From Zonotrichia leucophrys gambelii (Eukaryota; Chordata; Aves; Passeriformes; Passerellidae): DNA of 64,000 nt. Shown here piece by piece: positions 24,501 to 36,500 of this stretch. Numbering within the stretch: the first letter of the stretch is position 1; each line of letters starts with the position of its first letter. The stretch spans positions 806,001 to 870,000 of the forward strand of contig NC_088188.1 in assembly GCF_028769735.1 (NCBI RefSeq), in the 5' to 3' direction. The notes under the pieces were generated by a model. It saw only the letters and a list, made by a program, of their open reading frames with translations. It was not told the DNA's origin and ran no database searches. Both the position numbers and the translations under genes were made by a program.

Positions 24501-27500
24501 TTGCACTGAGGCTCCTCCGGGTGCCCATGGGCAGAGAGGGGTGAGGTATGAGGATGTGCTGTGCTGGATTCTCCATCCTGGCCTCGGTCTCAAAAGCTAT
24601 GGAATAAAGAAATCCACTGCATTTCTGGCCTGTGAAGGGAGCTGCAGGCACTGGTGCAGATAGGAACGGTGCAGCCGATCCAAACGGGATCGGAAGCAGC
24701 TCTGGCAGGGGAACAGCCTGGATATCCACACCTGTGGATGGAGCTGGGGGGAAAATGTCCCATTCTCATAAACAAGGAGACTCCACACCAGATCTGAGCA
24801 CCTCCATGGCTCACACCCTGACACAGCTGGGGCTGCACGAGTGGCTGCCAATTCTCTGGCCCCTGGATTGAGAAGCTGTCCCTGGGGTGGGATGCAGGCT
24901 CACAGCCAGCCCAGCCCTGGAGACAGGCTGGGAGCCCAGGAAATTCCCCTTCCCAGGGTCCTGGCAGGCTCGGAGCAGAGGCAGCACAGAGCTCCTTCAG
25001 CACTGGGAAGCTGCTGACTCAGTCTCCCCTTCCCTGTTGTGCCAAGGGAATGAGTGGAGAGGACAAATGGGAGCACACAGACCCCAGACTGGGCTGGGGG
25101 CTGCTGGCCCTGAGGCTGGGCAAGGACAGAGATGACCAGAGAGTGATGGCCAGAGCCCAATGTGGTCACGGTGTCGCCAGTGTGTGAGCTGTCACCAACA
25201 CCTGTGCTCAGTGGTGCTGCCAGGGGGAGGGACTGGAGATGCTGGGGGGATCTGGAGAGACCCCCCAGGAGTGCCTGCACCAGGGAACAGCCCCAGGCTG
25301 GGCTCTGGGGGAGCAGCTTGTGAAGGAGCATCCAGGGCAGTGCAGGTCTGGCTGTCCCTGGCAGCAGAACTGGTCAGGAAGAGCTCCTGAGGGAAAGGTT
25401 TGTCCCCCCAGAGCCACATGGCACCACCACCAAGCCAGCCATGCCACTGCTTCCAGGCCATCCCATCTCTTTCCAGGCCCTGCTGACCTCCTGATGTGGG
25501 CAGGAGCAGCAGACAGAGCAGCACAATCTCTGCAGCCCTCCCAGATGTGTCCTGGCACAGAGCCCTCTCTCTGGGATGGTGCCTGGGGAGGGAGCTGTAA
25601 CAGCATCACCACAGTGGGACCCTCCTGGCAGGACCCTCAGTGCCCCTGGAGGGTGGTGATGGTGATAAAGGGATGAGTTTGGCAGCTGTGGCTGTAGGCA
25701 GGTGACACCTGGACATTTCTGTGGTCCCCACACTGCAGGGATGCTGTGAGAAATCCTTGTCCCAGCTTCCTTGGGAGCCTCCAGCACTGGCACAGGGTGA
25801 CAGAGGGGTGGGGAAGGTCAGTCCGGGCCACCCCAGCACCAGGGACCTTGCCTGATGTTGGGGGGCTGAGGCTGGGGAAATGATGGGGGCTGAGCAGCCC
25901 CTCCCGGGTGGAGACAGTCCCTGGCCGTGTCCCAGGGTCCCTGGCCGTGCCTGGCTCTGGCTCCCAGCGGCAGCGGGGCTGGGAGGGAGAACTGGCGCTG
26001 AGCAGACGCTTGGAGATTGTTGGGAAACAAGGCAGGAGCTGGAGTTGTGTTTTTCCAGGCTGGGGGGGCGGTGTGGGCGGGCAATGTGCCGGGAAAAGGA
26101 AAAGGAGCCGTTCTGTCCCCCCGGCCGGGCCGTGCTGTGCCAGACCGCTGAGCGCGTCCCCTCCTGTCCCCTCCTGTCTAGGGACACTGTGGGACCTCGG
26201 GAAGGGATATGCAGGGGAGCAGGCCTGGGGCTGTGTGCTGGGTCCTGGCACAGCTCCTCCCCTGCTCGCTGCATCCCCAGGGATGTCCTGTCCCTGAGCA
26301 CTGCCCGACAGCCCTGTCACACACGGGAGTGTCCTGACAGCCTGCTGGATCCAGGGGGGCTGGGCATCTCTGCCAGGTGCCAGAGTGGAAAGGACCCGTG
26401 AGCAGGGCCCAGGGGACACCCTGATCCCTGTGGGGTGGGGCACAGTGTGGGGGATGCCCCCAGAGTTTGCCCCACATCTGCCACAGAGATGTGCAGCACA
26501 ACGTGCTGTGGTGTGCCAGCCCTGCCAGCTGCCTGTCCTCCCGGGGGCTGGCACTGCCCTGTCCCGCCCCTGGGCACTGCCCAGCCCCTGGTGCTGCTGC
26601 CAGGGCTGCCCCCACCTTCCGGGCCTGGGGAGGCCCCTGCAGGGGCTCAGGTGCCAGCCAGGCCCCCACAGGGTCTGCAGTGCCCCCTGAAGCCCATCCC
26701 CTGTGGCAGCGCAGGCACCAGGGCTGGCTGCAGCTCCCCACAGGGACTGTGGCCACAGCAGCCCCCCCACATCCTCCTGGCAGCCCCCCTGCCCTGCTCT
26801 GTCCTGCAAACCCCACCATAGCCCCTCTCCTGCTGCCTGAAGAGGAGCTGCCTTCTGCACTGCAGCCCTCTCGTGTCCCCAGCCCTTCCCTCTGCACTGC
26901 AGCCCCCTCGTGTCCCCATCCCACCCACAGCCCTGCTGGAGCTGTGGGCCAGCCAGGGGGGCAGCCTGGTGGCATTGGTGCCCTGCAGCAGACATATGGC
27001 ACTACCAGAGTACAAAACAGCCAAAAAACCCTCTGGTGGCCTCTGAGCATGAGCTGAGATGCCCTGGGAAGTGCTGGGACCTGGGTGTGACATCAGTGTC
27101 ACACAGACAGGCAAAGGGACACAGGGAGGTCCCATGGGTCTCAGGAGTGTCCCTCCAGTCTGTCACTCCAGTGCCACCGGCCTGAGCTGGCTCTTCCCAT
27201 TGGCACCTCAGCAGGCAGGACATACCCAGGGATCCTTGGGGCAGCCCCAGAGGATGCTCAGGTGTGGCTGGGCCTGTCAGGGACTGTGGGGATGGACTGA
27301 GACAGCCCCAGGTCCCTGGCCATGCCCAGAGCCACCCCGCAGAGCCACTGAGGCTGCAGGGGATGGAGACAGCCCTGGCTGTGGGATGGGACAGGAGCTG
27401 GGACACAGAGCTGGACAGCGCCAGCCCCATGTCCCTCCTTCCCATGCAGGCCAGCTCCTGCTGGCACCTGGGTCCCAGCTGGGGCCCCTCCAGCCCTGCC

Positions 27501-30500
27501 ACCACTGTCACACCGTCACAAGGAGAGGCAGGGACCTGCCTGCGAGCTCCACATCCCAACTCCTCCGCAGGGAGCAGCAGGGGAGCCAGGAGGAGCCCTC
27601 TGCCTCCCTGCCTGGGCCTCTGGGGCATTTTAACAAGGCTCTCTCCTCTTGCAGGGGTTCCTGGTGCTATCCCGGGAGGGGGAGTCCCCGGAGCAGGCTT
27701 TTTCCCAGGTAAGGGGGCCCAGCACCACTGGGAGGGGGCATCTGCAATGATGGGCATGTGCCTGGGGGGCCTTGAGTGCCTTTGAGACACCATGGAAGGC
27801 TGGGGAGCTGCCAGCCAGGATCAGGTGACATGGGGACATCTTGTCTGGCTGCTCACCATGGACTCAGCATCAGCCCCACGGTGTGGGGACATGACTGGGT
27901 GGCAGTGCCAGGCTTGCCCAGGGCTGGCACCTACACCCTGCCCAGGAGGTGCTCAGAGGTCACAGCCTGTCCCCAGACCTTCAGCCAAACTCCTGGGACG
28001 TGGGCAGGGGGATGTCCCACCCCTGACAGCCGTGTGACCCCCCCACCTCCCCAGGGACCCTCGGGGGCCTGGCTGGGTCTGGGGGCTCCCGGGGCAGTGC
28101 TCACACTCTGCCCTTGCTCGCAGGTGCTGGAGTTGGAGGTTTGGGAGCAGGTGAGTGCTGGTCCCCCCTGACAGGCTGGGCTGGGCTGGACAGAGGGGCA
28201 GGATGCCCAGGAGATGGGCAGGGGGCTGCCCTGTGCCCTCTGTGCCCTGCCCGGGCACACTCAGTGGGAGGATGGCTCTGACCCCTCTCCCTGCCCTCGC
28301 TCTCCCCTAGGACTCGGGGCTGCAGGAAAACCTCCCAAACCAGGTAAGAAGCCTTTCCCTGGCTTTCACCACCTCCAGGCCAGTGGCTGGGACATTTCCC
28401 AACCACTGCTGCCCTCACACTGCTTCCCCATGGCCAAGGCACACCCAGCCCTGCCCTGCCACACTAATCCTGCCACAGCCTCCAGGAGCCTCCTCCCATA
28501 CCCTGCTTCAGCACTGCCCCCTGCCCACAGCCCCCCAAACACCCTCTGGGGGTGCTTGCTGCCTGTAAAGCTGTGCCAGAGCTGCGGGAGGAGATGCAAA
28601 GCAGGAGCCAGTGTCCTGGTGGGAAGCTGGCAGTGCCTCCACCTGCCTGCCATCAGGGCCAAACAGCTTTTGCAGAGGCTCCTGCAGCCCACGCTGGGCT
28701 TTGCCTGCCTTAGCAATGCTGGGGAGAGGGGACATCACCAGGAGAGAGGGGAGATGCTGGCAGGAAGATGTGCAGCTGGAGGGCACCGAGCCTGGGGCAG
28801 CAGGGACTGAACATGCAGCATCTGGGGCCAAGGGAAATCATGGAATCATAGAATGGCCTGAGTTGGAAGGGACCTTAAAGCCAATCTCAAGCCACCCCTG
28901 CCATGGCAGGGACACCTCCCACTGTCCCACGCTGCTCCAAGCCCTGTCCAGCCTGGCCTTGGGCACTGCCAGGGATCCAGGGGCAGCCCCAGCTGCTCTG
29001 GGCACCCTGTGCCAGGGCCTGCCCACCTCCAGAGCAGAGCATTTCCTCCTAACATTGAATCTAAATCTCTCCTCTTTTGGTTCCAACCACATCCCCATCT
29101 CCTGGCACTCTGTGCCCGGTCCCTTGATCCCCATGGAGGGATTGATGCTGCTTCAGGCAGACCCTGGGGTCCCCCCGTGCCCACACCGGGGGTCCCTGCT
29201 GTGCCCAGGGCAGGGCCACCCCACACCCCCGGCCCCCCAAGTATGCCCGGCTGCGCCGTGGGAGCTGCAGCCCGAGGCCGGGGCTGACAGCCTCCGTTTG
29301 CTCAGATTTCAGCTCGTGGAAAGAAAAACAAGGCCCTTTATTTCGGCATAATTAAAACCAAACGCGGGGCGGCTGCGAGGCCCGGCCGAGGCCCAGCCGA
29401 GCGGGGCCCGCGCCCGGAGCCAGCGGCTCCGGAATTTGCGCCTGGAGGGAGCGAGGGCTGATGAGCCCCAGATGTTGGAAGGCAGCGCTGGCCGGAGACC
29501 CAGGGACTCATTCCTAAGCCATAAACATTTTGGTTCTGTCCCCCTGTGGCCCGGCAGGACGGGGGGTGGGTGAGGCAGAGGGACGGGATGGAGGACCCGA
29601 GTGCTGGCGAGGACTTTTGTCACCCACCCCTGTGCCCGTCCCTGGGCTGTTCTCCCATCCCCACGGTGCCACAGGGACTCCTCTGTTCCCCTGGGCCTGA
29701 CCACCTCCCACCTCACCCCGCTTCTCTTCCTAGGGGTCGGAGGACTTGGGGGGGTCGGAGGACTTGGGGGACTCGGCCCCCTTGGCCTGCAGCCAGGTGA
29801 GCACTGACCACTGTCCCTCCCTGATTGGGCCATCCCTGGGGTGATGGTCCCAGAGACCCACCTTGGGGACAGCACATCCCTTGTCCCCATCTCCACAGCT
29901 CTCCCCCATCTGGGCTGGGTGCCCTTCCCAGACCCTAAGGGACCCCAGGCACCCAGCAGGCAGCCCCAAGGGCCCCCAGCATGATGGCATCAACCACAGC
30001 GGGGTGACCCTGCAGGAGAGGAGGCACCTGGGGTCCCTGCAGGGCCAGCAGCAGAGGGACAGAGCCTGCGGGGGTCAGCCAGGGCCTGCAGGGGTGTCAG
30101 CACCCACTGCAGGGGTGTCAGGTGTGTGTGCCAGGTGGGATGTGAATGGGAGTGTGAATCTGGGGGATGCAGGACAGGGCAGTGCCTGCTAACGCCACCT
30201 TGCCCAGCCTAACGCCAGCCCTGGCAGTGCCACGCAGCCCCCATGGCTCAGCAGCCTCTGTGCCCACCAAGGGGCAGGACACCCTGTCGGCAGCTGGTTT
30301 TTCGGGGTGCTGATGCTGGCTGTTCTCCCCACAGGTGCTGCGGGTCTGTTCCCTGGAGCCTTCCCTGGGGCGGCGTTCCCGGGAGCCGCCTCGGCCGCGG
30401 CGCTCAAGGCTGCAGCCAAAGCTGGTGAGTGCTGGGGGGGTCTGGGCAGGGTGGGCTCGGGCAGCCCCCAGGGGTGTCCCCTGGGCATCTGGGCCAGCAC

Positions 30501-33500
30501 AGATTCCCCTGGAGCCAGAACTGATGCTCTCACTGGGCTCCCCAGTGACTCGGAGGGTCCCAGGCGCGGGGAATTGGCCAAACCTGAGCCCCCGGGAGCA
30601 CAGACCACACAACTGCCTGGTCCCTGTGCCCAGTATGGGGAACCCAGCCCTGGGGCTGTCTCAGGGTGTCCCCTTCATCCCCCACCAAGGGCCATCCTGA
30701 GCTTGTCCCCTCTCTGGCACCGTTCCAGCCAGCCGCAGGTACACCCCTCTTCCCAATGCCCCCAGGTGCTGGCATTGGAGGCGTGGGTGGAATTGGTGGT
30801 CCTGGTGGCCTCGGGGTCTCCACAGGTAGGAAATACCCCTCGCTCCCAGCAGAGCCGAGCCTGGGCCAGAGCTGTCCCTGGGGTGGGCAGGAGCAGGGCC
30901 GGGGCTCAGGGCTCTCTGCTGCCCGCAGGTGCCGTGGTACCGGGCGCGGTGCAGCCCGGCCTTGGCGCGGCAGGGAAACCCCCTAAAATACCAGGTAGGT
31001 GACGGCCCCGGCGTGGGGGCCGGGGCGGGGAACGATTCTAGCCGGGCCCTCATCCCTGAATCTCTTTTGCCTGCAGGTGCTGGGATTCCTGGAGCTTTTC
31101 CGGGCGGCGTGCTCCCCGGCGCAGGTGAGCTGGGGGTGCCCACCCCACCGTCAGCACCTCAACTCCGAGGGGTTCCCCACCCTGCCAGCAGCACCCACAT
31201 GGGGAGAGCACCCTGTACTGCCGCCTGCCTGCGTCCTGCTGCTCCCCACAGCTTCCAAACCCCCTGGCTGAGGCTACAGTTACATTTCCACCGTGCCAAA
31301 GGCACGGGGGGACCCAGCAGCTCCATCCCGTGCCAAGCATGGCGGGGGGCAGGCAGCACCAGCGCTGGGAGAGGAGCTGGCACAGCCACCAGGGCTGGCC
31401 GAGGGGAGGAGGGGGAGGTGGCGGGAGAGAGGAATTCCTCAGTGCAAAGTAATTTGGGGGAGGAAAACTTGTGAAAACAAGATGTTTCGACACTGTCCGA
31501 AGTGTGTTGCTGGTCAGGAATGTCTTTTCCATGTCTGAAAATGCTTGAGTTATAATGAAAGACATTTGTAAGAAGGGGAAAAAGAACCCCAAACCAAAAA
31601 GAAACTCAAAACCCAAAAATCCAACCCAAACGATTCCAAGGCCACAAGACTGTCTGCTGCCCTGGAGGGCTCAAGAGCCCTGTCTGGCCCCAGGCCACCG
31701 AGCATCAGCAGGGCAGGGAGCACTGCCCAGGCCTGGCTGGGGCTTTGGTGTCACCAGTGGGACCCCTTTGGAGTGCCATGTCCCCTGCAGGCTCCCAGTC
31801 TGTTCCACAGGCAGCTCCACGCCTGGAGCAAACCCCTCCTGGCAGCTGAGGTGCAGGCAGCTGGCACAGGGCAGTGCCAGCAAGACCCCAAGGATGAGGT
31901 TGCCATGGTGACAGGGATTTGAAAGCTGGTTGTGGGGGTCTTGGGTACCAGTAACACCCCCAGTGAGGCCCCAGCTCACCCTTCTGGTCTCTGCTCCAGG
32001 TGTTCGCTTCCCTGGCGTGGGAGTGCTGCCCGGGGTCCCCACTGGAGCTGGAGTCAAGCCTAAAGCCCCAGGTAGGTCCCCTCATCCCCTTGGAACACTG
32101 GGGCTGGATCAGGGCTGGCTCCAGCTCAGCACCCCAGCCCAGCCTTTGGGATCACAGCCCTACAGGGCACTTGGCAGTGAAGCCAACCTATGGCTGAACC
32201 CACTTCGGTTAATTTGGGCCTCCAGGAGCAGCTCAGGGCTCACACAGGTGTCTTTGTGTTTCCTTTTAGGAGCTGGAGCCTTTGGAGGAATTCCCGGTGA
32301 GTGCCCCATCTCTCTTGCCTGTCCTTCTCTTCCTTCCCAAGCCTCTTCCTCACAGCCATGGTCTCCCCACACCAGAAGATGCCTCAGGGCTTCCCAAGCC
32401 ACTCCCTCTCCTGTGCCAGGGTGCCCTGGGGCACCCCCCTCCCTCCGGGACTGGTGGCAGCTGTGGCGCGGGCTCCAGGTGAGCGTCTGCTGTTGGTTTG
32501 CAGGACTGGGAGGTTTTGGAGGTCAGCAGCCCGGTGTCCCTCTGGGTTATCCCATCAAAGCTCCTAAGCTCCCAGGTAAGCTCCACAGCCGGCAGAGTGG
32601 CTTCACTGTGGGTGCAGGATCCCCAGCAGCCAGGAGGAGGATGCACCGTTCCCCGAGGCTGAGGCATGGTGCCCGCAGTGCCCCGGAGCTGGCAGTGCCC
32701 GTGCTGGCCCTGGGACAGCAGGACAGAGCTGGGGGCTCTGCTATGCCCTGCCTGTGGCACCCTGGGCAGCTCCTGGGGTGATCTGAGCATTGTCCCCGCT
32801 CGTGTGGACAGTGCTGTGCCTCTGTGCCTCCCCCGGCTGTGTAAGGTAGGAAGGGTCACGTTTGGGGACATGCTCTGGGCCAGGCCACCCTGGGATGTCC
32901 CTGCCAGCTCCTGCTGGCACAAGGCACAGCCCTTGCAGGGACAGTCTGGTTTCTGTGGCTCCTGGTGTTGGGCCTGGCATTCACCTGGGCCAGGTGTCCT
33001 GGCTCAGGGAGCTGTAGCTGAGGCTGCTGGGGGCTCCAGGCAGATCTCTGTCCCCACTGCCCACCTGGACAGGGCTCAGCCCCAGCCCAGATCAGCCTGG
33101 GGGAGCTCAGCACCCCTTTGCCAGACCAGGCTGCTCTGGGCACCTTCCCCTCCCAGCCCTGGGTCAGTTGCCAGCTTTGCCTGTCCCCGGGCAGCCGTGC
33201 CCATGGAGAGACAGTGGCAGGTTCTGTGTCCTCCAGGGGCCATGCTGCCACCTGACTGCTCCCCAATGCATCCTGAGGAGGAGGGCAGCCCCATGCAGGC
33301 AGGGCCCCCATCCCCGTGCATCCAAACAAGCTGCTGGAGGCAGGAGAGCCTCAGTGAGAGGAGCCCACCCCAGGCAGCACATCCCAGCCCAGCACATCCC
33401 AGCCCAGCTCCAGCTCCAGTCCCAGCACATCCCAGCCCAGCTCCAGCCCCAGCAGCTCTGCTGGCTGCCCCCCAGCAGGGCCTGTGGCCACAAGCAGCAG

Positions 33501-36500
33501 CAGGGATCCCCTAGCCCACTCCTGTTTCCTGCACTGGAGCAGAGTTATGATCCTTAAGGAGCCTCGGCCCTGCTGCCATCTAGGTCCCAGCCCCAGGACA
33601 GGGACCAGGACCATGGGGGTGTCTCCAGACCTTCCTGGGGTGCTGGGGGATGCCAGTTTGTTACCTCTGAGGGCTCGGGGCTGGCAGTGCAAGGACAGCC
33701 TGTGCTGCTGGCTGTGGAGGCTCTTGCCTTGATGCTGTGGGTGGATCTGGGGCTGCCACACATGGGCTGTCCCCTGCACTGTCCCCACTGCAGTAGGTCC
33801 AGGTTGAGAGGGGAAGAGGGACAATGGGACAAACAACATTTTCAGTGGAAAATCATCTCTTTAGATGACTTGCTCCTTGGCTGTCCCACTCAGGAGGTGG
33901 CCCTGGGGTCCCTCACCTCACTGGAGGCTTAGTCTGAAGCCGTGGCTGAGGTCAGGGTCCCATTGATGCTGTAGGGATGGAGACCACTCCCCAGTGTCCA
34001 GCTGTGCTTGGCTGACATCGGTTTATGCAGAGCCCCAGTGTGTGCAGGGCCTGAGCTCGCTGGTGACATTCCCATGGATACAGCATGGGCAGGGGCTGCC
34101 TTCCCATCCAGCTGGGGGTGGTGGGGAGCTGGATGGACCCAGCAAAACCCTTGGCTTGGACTTCTGGCCCTTGGAGTCACCTCCATGTGTGTCACCCCTT
34201 TCCCAGCATTAGGGTGAGCAAGGTGCTGATAAGGTGCCCCTGGATGGGCAAGGGTGGCCCTCAAGGTGGGGCACACCTGGCACAGCTCACTGTGAGCCTC
34301 TGCCTGCCAGCACCACTGATGTGGAACACCATGGGATTGCCTGGCAGGATGGAAAGAAATCTGGTCCCCACATGCTGGCTGCTGGGAGGGGATGGAGTCC
34401 AGTGCTCAAGGAGATGCTGTGCCATGAGTAATTCCGTCCTGGCTGCAGGCAGCTACATCCCTGCCCATGGCCCCCTTGCTGGAGGCACCCCCCACCCTGT
34501 GCAGCTCGAGGTGTCCCTCCAAGGAATGTGGCAGCCCATGGCCTCGGGCTGCAGCCAGCAGTGATGGGAGCTGGGAACTGCTGTCCCCGTGCCAAGCCCA
34601 CGGTCCTGCTGAGTCAGGGGCATCCCCACCACTCCAAGTGCCGGGATCCGGCTCTTTCGCAAGGAGACATTTCCCTGGCCACAATGTCCCAGCTCATAAT
34701 CCCTCCCCATCCCTTCACACCGACCTCCTAACGAGGTCACGTTTCAGCCGAGGCTCCCAAGCCCTGATTCCAATTAAAGCCTTTCCTCCGAGCTGGCCGG
34801 GGTGCAGCCAGCTGGGTACAGCTCTTGCCGCGGGGCTCCCGCGGGACCCCTCGCTGGAGCGGGGTCATGGGAGGCTCCTGCGCAACAGCTCCAGGCGCCA
34901 CAGCCCTCGGCCTGGGCTCAGAGGGGCGGCTCCTTCCGTCACTGCTTCCAAGGTGAGGGAGAACAGCATCTCCTGGCACAGCTCCAGCACGGGGGTTTGT
35001 ATCCCGGAGGATTCACTATCGCAAATGGACGGAGCCCCTGGGCTGGTGTTGCAGGGCCCAGCAGAGCAGGGTCACGCTGTGGGGCAGAGGGGACAGGGCC
35101 AGCAGCAGCCAGGTGCTAACCCCTCTTCTCTCCTTTCCTCTCCTCTCGTCCCCTAGGTGGCTATGGACTGCCCTACACCAATGGTGAGTACTTGTGTCCT
35201 CACTCCTCATGGCTCCACCACGACCTTGTGGCCACTGACCCTCGGGCTGGTGTGAGGGATATCCTGCTCCCAGGGCGAGGTGGCCCACTGGGGACCTCAT
35301 GCCTTGCCCGTGGTGGCTGTGGATCAGCCCGGGAACTCAATTCTCCCGGTATTCCTGAGAGCTGTTAATCCTTAGGACATGTCCTGAGCCACTCAAGCTT
35401 CAGGCAGGGATGTTTGAGCTGGGATCTCAAGTAGGGAGGAGCTGGCTTTGGCATCCCCTCGCATGCTCTGGCACCGGGGGCAGGAGATCCAAGGGGGCTG
35501 CTCCGTCTGCCTCGTTGTCCTTCCCCTGGCTGGCGCCTGACGTGGCTCTACGCTGTGTTGTGATTGCAGGCCTCAGGCCGGGCGGGATAGGAGCCGGCCT
35601 CCTGGCAGGAAAGGCAGGATACCCCACCGGGACAGGTACACTGAGCCCCGCAGCCCCGGGGTGGGGAGCGGCCCGGCCATGGCAGGGGAACTCCACCCTG
35701 TCCCCTTGCTGGCCCTGGACGGGTGCTGGGCCCTGCCCGGCTGCCTGCGGCCTGCAGGGACAGCCGGGCCGGGAGCAGCACCTCCTGCAGGGTCAGCCGG
35801 GCCGGGAGCAGCACCTCCCACAGGAGAGGGGGACGGACGCTGGCAGGAGTGCCTGGTCCCCAGGGTCCCTGTGGGGTGGGGGAGCTGAGGTGGAAATGAT
35901 GCCAGGGTGGCTCAGGGCCCGTGTCCCTCCGCAGGGGTCGGAGCACAGGCAGCAGCAGCGAAGGCAGCAGCAAAACTCGGTGAGTTGCCCTCTGGGGCAC
36001 AAACACCACCCATGTCCCCAGCAGGGAGCTGCTCCCTGTCCCCGCTCCCTCCCTCCCTCCCTCCCAGCCCCGGGGGTGCTGGCTGTGTCCCCGTGTCCCC
36101 GCTGACCGTGCTGTCCCCCGCGGCAGGAGCTGGGGTCCTGCCCGGTGTTGGCGGCATCCCAGGAGTTGCACCCGGTGTTGGCATCGGCGGTGTCCCAGGA
36201 GTTGGAGGTGAGGCGATGAGAGGGCTCTGCCCTGGGGCTCGGGGAGGGTCTCCTTCCCTTATCCCACATCCCCGACTCTCTCCCGCTATCCCGGCAGTCG
36301 GAGGACCGGCAGCGGCGGCGGCAGCGGCGAAGGCAGCGGCAAAGGCGGGAGCTTTTGGTGAGTTCCTGCTGCCTTGGACACATCTCGGGACAGGGAAGGG
36401 CCGTGCATCGATTCCAGGGGCTGTGCGGCTCCACAGCTGCCCCGCCAGCTCCTATCCCATTCTATGGGGTGCTGTCCCTGCCCTGTCCCAGCTCCAGCAG

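Larger units (their letters stand above)
21594..27654 (+). other. ELN: ELN intron 1 (6.1 kb)
   Basis: Largest ELN intron, GC-rich. It contains the CGCAGGGCT minisatellite (22376-22735), a run of 29 C (24340-24368) and long spurious frames on both strands. A 40-base duplication ('ctgcactgcagccc') lies near 26857-26925. No further exon recognised. Confidence 0.85.

Noticed and set aside
25637..26995. 452-codon reverse-strand frame in ELN intron 1
   Set aside because: Low-complexity composition, no recognisable domain, no conserved start or poly(A) signal.
33370..33460. Possible extra ELN exon in intron 12
   Set aside because: The open frame is a 'cagcccagcacatcc' repeat without G/V/P/K elastin character, and exons 12 and 13 adjoin in other vertebrates.
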